Assembly (NCBI GenBank): GCA_017432325.1
Contig: JAFRJJ010000023.1
Location: forward strand, 1 to 64,000
Reading direction: 5' to 3'
DNA from: Solobacterium sp.
GTDB lineage: Bacteria; Bacillota_I; Bacilli_A; Erysipelotrichales; Erysipelotrichaceae
Length of the DNA stretch: 64,000 nucleotides
In this document: in pieces, positions 7,978 through 15,896 of the stretch
How the letters are laid out: every line of letters begins with the position of its first letter
How positions within the stretch are numbered: position 1 is the stretch's first letter
Program-made: the position numbers and the translations under genes
The notes under the pieces: model-generated
What the model saw: only the letters and a program-made list of their open reading frames with translations
Database searches by the model: none
What the model was told of the DNA's origin: nothing

Positions 7978-8736
7978 TTATTTTTTCTTCAGATTCCCTT
8001 TGATCATGACGATCAGGTGCATCCTTACCCTTGCCGGCAGCAGATTTGATAAATTGCCGATCAGTCCGGGGATCAGGATGTCTTTTTTCGTATCACGGTG
8101 TTTGTACAGGTATCCTGCCGCCTGCTTAGCGCTCATATAGAACGGCGGTCTCACACCATTCGATTTTTTATAGAATTCCGTATCAACAGGACCAGGACAG
8201 TACGCCAGCACGCGCACGCCTGTACCGGCAGCCTCGTAGTTCATTGCCTGGGAATAGCGCATCACAAAGGCTTTGGAAGCGTAATACGAGGCAATGTAAG
8301 GTCCGGGCTGGAACGCACCGGTCGAAGCGATGTTGACGATCAGTCCCTTCTGAGCAGCGATCATGTCTTTGATAAACAGCTTGGACAATGACATGACTGC
8401 TGTATCGTTCAATGATACGAGCCGTTCATCCTGTTCGACCGGGATCTCCCAGCTGGTGCCGGCATATCCGGCTCCCGCATTGTTGATCACCTCATCCGGT
8501 TCATATCCCATTTCCTTCACAGCGTCATAGAGCTTCTGCGCGCTCCCCTGTTCTGAAAGGTCGATGGAGACTGTTTCTGTCGGTACTTGAAACTGCTTTG
8601 TCAGGATCTCTTTTGCCGTATCCAGTTTCTTCTGATTTCTTGCGGCCAAAATGATCGTCCACCCGTCTTCCGCATAGCATTTTGCCAGTTCGAAGCCGAT
8701 CCCTTCACTTCCGCCTGTAATGAGTACTGTTTTCAT
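7978..8736 (-). CDS. Short-chain dehydrogenase/reductase
   Basis: A 252-aa classical SDR. 'TVLITGGSEGIGFELAKCYA' is the TGxxxGIG cofactor motif, 'VINNAGAG' the NNAG motif, and 'NIASTGAFQPGPYIASYYASKAF' carries the catalytic Ser, Tyr and Lys. Arg after the second strand ('LAARNQKK') favours NADP(H). The C-terminal tail is basic ('MIKGNLKKK'). The substrate is unknown. A TACAAT box (8748-8743) ends exactly six bases before the ATG and no Shine-Dalgarno is present, so a leaderless mRNA is likely. Confidence 0.93.
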   Translation of the reverse strand: MKTVLITGGSEGIGFELAKCYAEDGWTIILAARNQKKLDTAKEILTKQFQVPTETVSIDLSEQGSAQKLYDAVKEMGYEPDEVINNAGAGYAGTSWEIPVEQDERLVSLNDTAVMSLSKLFIKDMIAAQKGLIVNIASTGAFQPGPYIASYYASKAFVMRYSQAMNYEAAGTGVRVLAYCPGPVDTEFYKKSNGVRPPFYMSAKQAAGYLYKHRDTKKDILIPGLIGNLSNLLPARVRMHLIVMIKGNLKKK

Positions 8737-8781
8737 ACTGTCATTGTATTACAAAACAGCTCTGACATTCCGGAAATTAAA

Positions 8782-8812
8782 AGAAGCAGAATGGTTTTGC
8801 CAGACTGCTTCT
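8782..8812 (-). terminator. Terminator of the glucuronide operon
   Basis: An 8-bp stem AGAAGCAG/CTGCTTCT with an inner TGG/CCA pair is followed on the minus strand by TTTTAATTT. It lies just past the beta-glucuronidase stop. Confidence 0.75.
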
Positions 8813-8828
8813 CTTATCTGTTTACGGT

Positions 8829-10649
8829 TCAGCCTTTGTAGTCTTCGGGCAGGCTTTCCCATCTCTTCTTGAACACGAACGCAGCGCTCTTGGGCTGGCG
8901 GTCACGTGTGAAGATACCCTTCTTGTTGCCGTTCATGCGGATGATGCCTTCGGTCGTCTGGAAATCCGCAAAGTTCCAGACAAGTTCGCCTTTGATCCAG
9001 GGATAGCTGTCAAAGACTCTGTGTGTCATTTCAAGATATTCATCCTGGTATTCCTGGCTCCACATGACACTCGGAAGCTTGTGAAGTTCGCCGTTGGTAT
9101 CAGCGCCGTATTCCGTGAAGATAAACGGTTTGTCGCCGCGGATCTTTGCCCATTCATCCATTTCCGCACGGAATGCTTTTTCGGCATTGACGATCCGCGG
9201 ACCACCCATGACATACCAGCCATAGTATCTGTTCAGGGAAACGAAATCACTCAGATCCCAGCACTTGCAAAGTCCCGGTCTGGAATTCATGACCAGAGCG
9301 AATGTGCGGGGACGCTTCTGAGGGTCGAATTCAAGAGCCTTTGCGAATACCTGTTCGAAGTAAGGTCTTGCGCTTTCATGAATCGTTTCCGGTTCGTTGA
9401 GCAGTGACCACGCGATGACGCTCGGATGGTTCTTATCGCGGACGATCATGTCATGAACACAGCTGATGTGGTGTTCGAGCAGTTCCGGTGTTGTTTCCTT
9501 TTCGAACCATGTGACCTTCTGCTGCTGTCCTTTGGACGCGTCTACCGCGTTCATCAGGCTTTCAAACATGCCGACTGCCGGTACTTCATCGATGATGAGG
9601 AATCCTTCTTCGTCAGCCATGTAATACCATTCTTCCGCATACGGATAATGGCTTGTTCTGTAGCAGTTTGCGCCGATCCACTTCATGCATTCATAGTCAC
9701 GCTGGGCAATGGCATAGTCCATTCCCTTTCCGCGGATGTCCGCGTCCTCGTGCTTGCCGAAGCCCTTCAGGTAGACTGGTTTGCCGTTGAGCAGGAGTTC
9801 CCCGCCTTTGACTTCGAATGTACGGATACCGATGCGGTCTTTGTATTCATCGACCAGTTTTCCGTCTTTGCACAGGCTGATCACGATCGTGTAGAGATTC
9901 GGCTTTCCGATCCCCCAGAGTTTCGGATCTATGACTTCCAGTGTACCGGTCCTGCCTTCTGCCTTCGCAGCGCAGTTTCCTTCATCATCGTGAAGGGAAA
10001 CGCTGACGGTTCCGTTTCCTTCAGCTTCTACACTGTAGTCAACGAATGCCTTTCCTTCTTCCAGTCTGTAGACTGTGGAATAGTCTGTAACGGACTCCTT
10101 CGGGAGTGCCATCAGTTTGACCGGACGGTGAATGCCTGCGTAGTTGTAGAAGTCGAAGTAAGGCGCAGCGATCTTCTTGCCGTCAGACAGAACTTCTGTC
10201 GCTCCGCAGGGGATCATTGTCTGGGACAGCTCATTATTTGCCAGAACTGACAGTCTGTTGTTTTCGTTGAATTTTACATAAGCGGTAATATCTGCGTCGA
10301 ACGGCAGGAAGCCGCCTACATGCTGAGCAACTTCTGTTCCGTTGATGAATACCCTTGCTTTATGTGTAACGCTTCCGAAGCGTACAGCGATCTTACGGTC
10401 TTTCCATTCTTCCGGAACAAGGAACTCTGTCTCATACCAGAAGTCTCCGCAGTATTCACGGCTGTCCTTGTCAGTGAAGATGTCGCAGAAGCTTGCGGGA
10501 ACCGGCATGTTGACGGAGTTCTTCAGTCCGTTCATCCAGTTTTCTGCAGTGCCTTTTGATTCAAGATCAAACCTGAACTTCCACAGGCCGTCAAGAGAAA
10601 CAGCGCGGCGTGTCGCTGTAACACGGGGATAAAGTAATGATGCAGTCAT
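8829..10649 (-). CDS. uidA: Beta-glucuronidase (GH2)
   Basis: A 606-aa cytoplasmic GH2 enzyme (no signal peptide) that releases glucuronic acid from glucuronides. The layout is jelly-roll sugar-binding domain, Ig-like domain and TIM barrel. Catalytic acid/base is the Glu of 'WSLLNEPET' and the nucleophile is the Glu of 'FTEYGADT'. 'GKHEDADIRGKGMD' and the C-terminal 'NGNKKGIFTRDRQPKSAA' match E. coli UidA closely; the NxK in the latter recognises the carboxylate and separates glucuronidases from galactosidases. It is encoded downstream of a GPH symporter and a TM2 protein in one minus-strand unit, with a divergent AraC regulator. Confidence 0.96.
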   Translation of the reverse strand: MTASLLYPRVTATRRAVSLDGLWKFRFDLESKGTAENWMNGLKNSVNMPVPASFCDIFTDKDSREYCGDFWYETEFLVPEEWKDRKIAVRFGSVTHKARVFINGTEVAQHVGGFLPFDADITAYVKFNENNRLSVLANNELSQTMIPCGATEVLSDGKKIAAPYFDFYNYAGIHRPVKLMALPKESVTDYSTVYRLEEGKAFVDYSVEAEGNGTVSVSLHDDEGNCAAKAEGRTGTLEVIDPKLWGIGKPNLYTIVISLCKDGKLVDEYKDRIGIRTFEVKGGELLLNGKPVYLKGFGKHEDADIRGKGMDYAIAQRDYECMKWIGANCYRTSHYPYAEEWYYMADEEGFLIIDEVPAVGMFESLMNAVDASKGQQQKVTWFEKETTPELLEHHISCVHDMIVRDKNHPSVIAWSLLNEPETIHESARPYFEQVFAKALEFDPQKRPRTFALVMNSRPGLCKCWDLSDFVSLNRYYGWYVMGGPRIVNAEKAFRAEMDEWAKIRGDKPFIFTEYGADTNGELHKLPSVMWSQEYQDEYLEMTHRVFDSYPWIKGELVWNFADFQTTEGIIRMNGNKKGIFTRDRQPKSAAFVFKKRWESLPEDYKG

Positions 10650-10664
10650 AGTTTCTCTCCTTTT

Positions 10665-11057
10665 TTAAATCAGTATGTATCCGTTTTCGTCTGCCTCTTT
10701 GGGCACTGCGATCATCCAGTCGATCAGGCCGAAGGCTACAGGGATCCCTGTCCAGCAGATTGCCAGATAGAACAGCCCTTTCACCCAGTGCCTGGCGTAG
10801 AACTGGTTGACACCGAGAACGGCAAGCAAACAAAGCCAGAGGTATGTTGTACGTTTGACGGGATTCAGAACAGTGTGTTCCTCTTTAAAAGTATAGTAGC
10901 CCTCACCCAGACGGGCAAACCATGTTTTGTCTTCGATGTTATACTGCCGCTTCAGATCAGACAGTTCTGATTCAAGCGCAAACAATTCCTTGACCTGCTC
11001 ATCATTGAGCGGAGTCGTGTTCTTTCCCTTTTTCAGCGTCTTGTTCTTTTTTGCCAT
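10665..11057 (-). CDS. TM2 domain membrane protein
   Basis: A 130-aa protein. A basic, charged N-terminus with a short predicted coiled coil is followed by two C-terminal membrane helices with the TM2 signature ('YLWLCLLAVLGVNQFYARHWVKG' onward, then 'WTGIPVAFGLIDWMIAV'). TM2 proteins have no agreed molecular function. The start at 11057 follows GGAGGTGTGAG. It lies between the GPH transporter (24 bases upstream) and the glucuronidase (15 bases downstream), so it is probably co-transcribed with both. Confidence 0.85.
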   Translation of the reverse strand: MAKKNKTLKKGKNTTPLNDEQVKELFALESELSDLKRQYNIEDKTWFARLGEGYYTFKEEHTVLNPVKRTTYLWLCLLAVLGVNQFYARHWVKGLFYLAICWTGIPVAFGLIDWMIAVPKEADENGYILI

Positions 11058-11081
11058 CTCACACCTCCGGCAGATCATTCA

Positions 11082-12572
11082 TTAACCTTTTGCGTATTCA
11101 GCTTTGATCTCAGCGATACGTTCACGTACCTCTTCCATCTTCTCAGCTGTCAGAGGATAATACTTCATTGCGATAACATTGACGAGCAGACCGATCGATA
11201 CGAGTCCGTACATCAGGAAGATGCCGACGATCTTCAGCTGCGGTGAGAACGGTGTGTTCAGGTCAGGCATGACTTCTTTGAAGCCGATCGCAGCCAGACA
11301 CAGAGAAGCGATCATCGGTGCCAGTGAGGAAACGAGCTTGTCGATGAAGCTGAACAGTGTTCCCATCAGGCCGGGGACATACTTGCCGGAACGGTATGTT
11401 TCATAGTCAGCGCAGTCAGCAGTCATCGGAATAACGATGTTGGAAGATACCTGCTGGAAGCCGCCTGTTACGACTGTCAGTACAAACAGCGCGATCGTGA
11501 AGAATGAGAAGCCTGTGAAGCCTTCATAACCCGGCAGGTTCAGGGTTCTGGGATCACCGAACAGCCAGAGCAGGATCATCAGGAGGTTGCCGCACAGTGC
11601 GACCCAGCTGGAGATGACCATGGCTTTTCTCTGGCCGAACTTTGTCGCGATGATACCGAGTCCGACGAATGTGAACAGGATATTGCCGATCGTTGTATAG
11701 ATGCTGAAGCCTCCGGAAAGAGCGTAGTTGCCGACAACGATACCGTACATGATCAGTGTGACAACAGATGTTCTTGCGGCAGAACCGAGCTTATCGGTCG
11801 ATGCAGAGAGGACGAGCATCTGAATGGCTTTGTTGTTTTTGATGACATCAAAGTAGTCTTTGAATGTGATCATCTGGGGTTTGCCTGTGCCGAAATACTT
11901 TTCATTGTCCTTCGGCCAGATGGAGATGACAGCGATGCATGTGAAGATCGCGGAAGTGACCGCTACGATCAGCCACAGTTCATGGAAGAGTCCGATATCA
12001 TTCTGGAATCCGCCGTATTTGGGTGCCAGATAGGAAGATACGAGAACCTGTCCGCCTGTGAAGAGGATCATATTGTAGACCGCATCGAAGATTGCAAATA
12101 CAGGTCTCTGCTTCGGATCGTTTGTGACGCAGCTCTGTGCGGACTTTGTAACGACACACTGGAATGTATAGCCGATGTAATAAAGTGCATTGATCAGGAA
12201 GAACCATCCGATCCTTGCGCCGCCTTCCGGAATGCTCGGTGTCAGATGGAACATCAGGAAGCTGGTAACACACAGGATCAGGTTGCCGGCGACCATGAAC
12301 GGTCTGTTTTTACCGAATTTGCCGTTTGTTCTGTCGACAACATAACCGATGAACGGATCGGTGACGCCGTCCCAGATCCTCATGATCATTGAGAAGCTTC
12401 CGGCCAGGACTACGCCGAGTCCTACCCATCCGGTGATATAGAATGCAATAAAGTTCATCATGAACAGATACAGGTTTGTTGCTGTGTTGTTTAATGCGTA
12501 GCCGCCGATTCTCCACAGCGGTACACGGTGGATGCCGTTTCCGACATCGTACTTGCTGTTTACAGTACTCAT
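11082..12572 (-). CDS. GPH-family sugar/glucuronide:cation symporter
   Basis: A 496-aa polytopic membrane protein of the glycoside-pentoside-hexuronide:cation symporter family (MelB/GusB type), with about twelve hydrophobic segments. Typical signatures are 'SMIMRIWDGVTDPFIGYVVDRTNGKFGKNRPFM' (shortened here for family comparison) near the N-terminus and 'MTADCADYETYRSGKYVPG' in the second half. Placement in front of a beta-glucuronidase makes glucuronides the likely substrate. The start follows AAGGGG. Control by the divergent AraC regulator is likely. Confidence 0.9.
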   Translation of the reverse strand: MSTVNSKYDVGNGIHRVPLWRIGGYALNNTATNLYLFMMNFIAFYITGWVGLGVVLAGSFSMIMRIWDGVTDPFIGYVVDRTNGKFGKNRPFMVAGNLILCVTSFLMFHLTPSIPEGGARIGWFFLINALYYIGYTFQCVVTKSAQSCVTNDPKQRPVFAIFDAVYNMILFTGGQVLVSSYLAPKYGGFQNDIGLFHELWLIVAVTSAIFTCIAVISIWPKDNEKYFGTGKPQMITFKDYFDVIKNNKAIQMLVLSASTDKLGSAARTSVVTLIMYGIVVGNYALSGGFSIYTTIGNILFTFVGLGIIATKFGQRKAMVISSWVALCGNLLMILLWLFGDPRTLNLPGYEGFTGFSFFTIALFVLTVVTGGFQQVSSNIVIPMTADCADYETYRSGKYVPGLMGTLFSFIDKLVSSLAPMIASLCLAAIGFKEVMPDLNTPFSPQLKIVGIFLMYGLVSIGLLVNVIAMKYYPLTAEKMEEVRERIAEIKAEYAKG

Positions 12573-12718
12573 TTGGTTGTAACCCCTTTCACGAATTACC
12601 CTGTTTCTGCGCAGATTTTTCTACAGGTTTGATTCGTCTTTATATTAGTATTGGAGTTCAGTAAATAATAGGATACTTTTTATATATAATTGGACAATAT
12701 TTCTGTTATGATGGTTTC

Positions 12719-13948
12719 ATGAATAAAAACAAAGAATTTCTGTACAAGTTTACAGACGAATTTATGAGCAGCCTGTTCCTGAAGACGGAAAAGGTCTTTT
12801 TGCACGAAGAACTGCCTGATCAGTTTGATCTCGGGCTGAGATCCATGCTGGGGATCAGCCATTCCCGGACGCTTTCCGGCTTCACCGGGATCGATTTTGA
12901 CGATCACAATGACAGGTGCATCTATTATCTGCAGGATGAATATGCGTGCTCCTATATCCTTCTGCCGCATATCATAGAGGACGATCCGATGGTACTCATC
13001 GGTCCGTATATCACCGCAGTGCCTCAGATCAGTGAGATCCGGAAAATGTTCCGCGGCAGCCGTATTTCAAATGAACAGATCGTTTCGCTGCTTCAGTACT
13101 ACGGAACACTGCCCTGTATCAATGATGAAGGGATCCTGCATTCATTTATCGAGGTCCTCTCACGTTTTTTACAGGGTGATGAAGCGGACATCAGAAAGAT
13201 CACCATTACATCAGCAGAACCAGAATATGGCCTGCCTGCTGAACAGGACCATGATCTGCAGATGAAGAACCTGGAAAAGAAATACCAGAATGAAGCTATT
13301 ATGATGAAAATGATTGCAGACGGTGATGAAGCCGGTGCCAGAAAAGCCCTTAACAGGATCAACAGGTTTACCTTCGATGTCAGATCTTCTGACTCCATCC
13401 GTTCCAGGCAGTATTATATTGCGGTCATGAATACACTGTGCAGAAAAGCAGCAGAGCACGGAAATGTACACCCTTACTTCCTGGATGAACTTTCCCGGCA
13501 GATGTCAGTCAAAATACTGAAGACATATGATATGAAGGCGCTTGATCAGATAGCGGATGAAATGATCACTGAATACTGCAGGCTTGCTTTGAAATACAAG
13601 GTCAGCGGATATTCCCGCACCATTTCAGACGCCGTCAATTACATCAATGCCAGCCTGAACCATCAGGACCTGTCGCTTGCACTGGTGGCAGATGAATTAT
13701 CTGTCAGCAGATCCTACCTTTCGGCACGCTTCAGTGAAGAAACGGGCATGACCATCACTGACTACATCACAAAAAGGCGCATTGAGAATGCGCAGGACCT
13801 CCTGGAAAATACATCGTTCCCGGTACAGGATATCGCGTCGCTGTCCGGATATGATGACCCGGCATACTTTACCCGTATATTCAAAAAGATGACCGGTATT
13901 TCACCGAGAGATTACCGGAAGAAAACTGCCATCAAACAGAAAGCCTGA
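12719..13948 (+). CDS. AraC-family transcriptional regulator of the glucuronide locus
   Basis: A 409-aa protein with a long N-terminal sensing part that I do not assign to a named ligand domain. The C-terminal AraC/XylS domain has two HTHs: 'LSLALVADELSVSRSYLSARF' and 'FPVQDIASLSGYDDPAYFTRIFKKMTGISPRDYRKK'. It is transcribed divergently from the GPH-TM2-glucuronidase unit, 146 bases away, so it most likely regulates that operon. An extended -10 (TGT-TATGAT at 12707-12712) ends six bases before the ATG with no Shine-Dalgarno, suggesting a leaderless mRNA. Confidence 0.92.
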   Translation: MNKNKEFLYKFTDEFMSSLFLKTEKVFLHEELPDQFDLGLRSMLGISHSRTLSGFTGIDFDDHNDRCIYYLQDEYACSYILLPHIIEDDPMVLIGPYITAVPQISEIRKMFRGSRISNEQIVSLLQYYGTLPCINDEGILHSFIEVLSRFLQGDEADIRKITITSAEPEYGLPAEQDHDLQMKNLEKKYQNEAIMMKMIADGDEAGARKALNRINRFTFDVRSSDSIRSRQYYIAVMNTLCRKAAEHGNVHPYFLDELSRQMSVKILKTYDMKALDQIADEMITEYCRLALKYKVSGYSRTISDAVNYINASLNHQDLSLALVADELSVSRSYLSARFSEETGMTITDYITKRRIENAQDLLENTSFPVQDIASLSGYDDPAYFTRIFKKMTGISPRDYRKKTAIKQKA

Positions 13949-13981
13949 GTAACACATCAACCTCAGGCTGTCACATTCATC

Positions 13982-14027
13982 AAAAAAAGAGCGATCGGAA
14001 CGGTATTTATCGGCCCTTCGCTCTTTT
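13982..14027. terminator. Bidirectional terminator
   Basis: AAAGAGCGA pairs with TCGCTCTTT, with A and T runs outside the stem. It serves the AraC gene (plus) and the coiled-coil gene (minus). Confidence 0.8.
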
Positions 14028-14047
14028 GCTGTTTAAATGATACGGAA

Positions 14048-14383
14048 TTACTGCTGTTCTTCAGCTTCCATCTGTGCAAGCTGTTCTTCGAGCAGTTCGA
14101 TAACTTTGTTATTGGAACGGATCAGATCCACGACATCTCTCATTTCATCCATGGATGTGCCGTGTTCAACATAGTTGAAATATGCTTCGCCGACCCTTGT
14201 ATAGGCTTTCTGTACAGCCCTGCGGTTCTTGCCGATCTGGGATCTGAGATCCATCTTTTTCTTTTCACGGTTGAGCGTTTCCGGCAGATCTTTTGCGCCT
14301 GAGTCGATCAGTCTGCTTGCTTTTTCCGTAACTTCGGTGAGACTCTTCACCAGTTCGTCGAGTGTCCTTCTTAATTCATCCAT
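14048..14383 (-). CDS. Coiled-coil protein of unknown function
   Basis: A 111-aa, highly charged protein with heptad-like spacing of Leu/Ile/Val over most of its length and no membrane segment, signal or recognisable catalytic motif. 'RSQIGKNRRAVQKAYTRVGEAYFNYVEHG' resembles small helical proteins often found beside regulators, but I cannot name a family. It lies 17 bases downstream of a TetR gene, so both are probably co-transcribed and controlled by the TetR operator. Confidence 0.8.
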   Translation of the reverse strand: MDELRRTLDELVKSLTEVTEKASRLIDSGAKDLPETLNREKKKMDLRSQIGKNRRAVQKAYTRVGEAYFNYVEHGTSMDEMRDVVDLIRSNNKVIELLEEQLAQMEAEEQQ

Positions 14384-14400
14384 ATGCTTGCCCCTTTCTG

Positions 14401-14952
14401 TTATTTCAGTATCTTCTTGATCATCTTCTTGATCTCTTCCAGGTCTGCTTCGGATTGTGCGACCAGGTCACAGATCCCTCCGACGATCATATCCGCATAA
14501 TATTTTGTCTGTTCAATATCCAGTTTCTGCAGCTTCTTTCCTTCTTCCAGAAGATCCTGCAGCGCTTCTGAAGCTGTTTTTTTGGCTTCGTCCAGACTTC
14601 TTGAAGTCAGGATCGACAGGTCTATGTTATCTGTATCGCCGTGCAGGTTTACCCAGAGATTCCTGAATGAAACGATCGTGTTCTCAATGAACTGATCCAT
14701 CCTGCCCTCAAAGTCATCGGAATTCATCGCCCGCTTGATCGTTCTGACAAAGTCCTGATTATAACGCTCTGATATCGCATCGATGACATCATCCTTGGAA
14801 TTGAAGTAATAATAAAACAGTCCTTTTGCGACATCCATTTCCTTCACGATCGCGCTGATCGTCGTATCTACGATGCCGTTCTTTTTGAAGAGCTTTTCCG
14901 CCGCATCCACGAATTCCTGTTTTCTCTGCTCAATGTCCTGATTATTCGGCAT
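14401..14952 (-). CDS. TetR/AcrR-family regulator
   Basis: A 183-aa protein. The N-terminal HTH is typical ('EFVDAAEKLFKKNGIVDTTISAIVKEMDVAKGLFYYYFNSKDDVIDAI'-type, residues about 10-58), and the C-terminal ligand or dimer domain is helical. ATG 14952 is chosen for its GGAAGGAGGAGTC; an upstream in-frame ATG at 15000 falls inside the operator. A palindrome at 14982-15000 directly upstream is the probable autoregulatory site. It also overlaps the region in front of the divergent methyltransferase gene, which may be co-regulated. Confidence 0.92.
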   Translation of the reverse strand: MPNNQDIEQRKQEFVDAAEKLFKKNGIVDTTISAIVKEMDVAKGLFYYYFNSKDDVIDAISERYNQDFVRTIKRAMNSDDFEGRMDQFIENTIVSFRNLWVNLHGDTDNIDLSILTSRSLDEAKKTASEALQDLLEEGKKLQKLDIEQTKYYADMIVGGICDLVAQSEADLEEIKKMIKKILK

Positions 14953-14981
14953 GACTCCTCCTTCCGATTCCAATATACATT

Positions 14982-15000
14982 TTGACTGACCGCCAGTCAA
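14982..15000. promoter_or_regulatory. Palindromic TetR-type operator
   Basis: Perfect 7-bp arms TTGACTG/CAGTCAA are separated by five bases. The site lies between the TetR start and the divergent methyltransferase. The size and symmetry fit TetR operators; assignment to this protein is inference. Confidence 0.7.
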
Positions 15001-15035
15001 GAAGAGAACGCCGATAAATGTGTTATACTTGTGGC

Positions 15036-15800
15036 ATGCGTTTAATATGTCCGGTATGCGGGAGACCGCTGATCAGAATGGATCGTTCCGCTGTCTGTGA
15101 AAACAGGCATTCCTTTGATTATGCAAAAAGCGGATACCTGAACCTGCTGCTCAAAGCATCCGCTTCGACAGGCGATGACCGTGATATGGTCAATGCAAGA
15201 ACTGCGTTTCTGAATACCGGCTCCTATGCGTTTCTGAGGGAAAAGCTGTGTACTTTGATACCGGATGAAGGGATCCTTGCAGACTTGGGATGCGGTGAGG
15301 GCTACTATACTTCTGCCTTCCTTTGCCCCGAGAAATACGGTTTTGACCTTTCCAAGGCAGCCCTGATCCATGCGGCAAACCATGATCCTTCCACACAGTA
15401 TGTATTGTCATCGATCTTCCATCTGCCCCTGGCAGATCACACAGTAAAAACAGCAGTCACATGCTTTGCGCCTGCAGCGGTCGAAGAGATCGGCAGGATC
15501 CTGACAGATGACGGTTTCTTCATCCATGTCACACCCGGTCCGGATCATCTGTACGAGCTGAAAGAGATCCTGTATGAACAGGTCAGGCTCAATCCCGACA
15601 AAAAACTGTCAAAAGGCCTGACATACAGGGATACAGTTGTGATATCAAATACATTCCATGCGGATACCGACGCACTGATCAGTCTGTTCCGCATGACGCC
15701 ATATGCATGGCGTACCGGAAAAGACGGTATCGACAAGCTGAAACAGGCCGGTGAAGCGGATATCACGGCACAGTTTCATATCCATATTTATACAAAATGA
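15036..15800 (+). CDS. RlmA-like 23S rRNA (guanine-N1)-methyltransferase
   Basis: A 254-aa SAM-dependent methyltransferase. The N-terminal zinc-binding module is 'LICPVCGRPL' plus 'SAVCENRHSFDYAKSGYLNLL', as in RlmA/TlrB. Motif I is 'ILADLGCGEGYYT', followed by 'KYGFDLSKAAL' and 'TCFAPAAVEEIGRIL'. RlmA proteins methylate G745 or G748 of 23S rRNA near the peptide tunnel; which base is not determined here. The ATG at 15036 lies six bases after an extended -10 (TGT-TATACT at 15024-15029) with no Shine-Dalgarno, so the transcript is probably leaderless. Confidence 0.88.
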   Translation: MRLICPVCGRPLIRMDRSAVCENRHSFDYAKSGYLNLLLKASASTGDDRDMVNARTAFLNTGSYAFLREKLCTLIPDEGILADLGCGEGYYTSAFLCPEKYGFDLSKAALIHAANHDPSTQYVLSSIFHLPLADHTVKTAVTCFAPAAVEEIGRILTDDGFFIHVTPGPDHLYELKEILYEQVRLNPDKKLSKGLTYRDTVVISNTFHADTDALISLFRMTPYAWRTGKDGIDKLKQAGEADITAQFHIHIYTK

Positions 15801-15806
15801 TATATC

Positions 15807-15847
15807 AGGACATTCCCGTGTCTTCCGTGACAGGGAATGTCCTTTTT
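15807..15847 (+). terminator. Terminator of the RlmA-like gene
   Basis: An 11-bp stem (AGGACATTCCC/GGGAATGTCCT) with an inner GTC/GAC pair is followed by TTTTT. It is directional for the plus strand. Confidence 0.85.
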
Positions 15848-15896
15848 CATATGCGGGTGCATACAGAAAACACTTCTGCTTTCTATGCAGTCCTTG

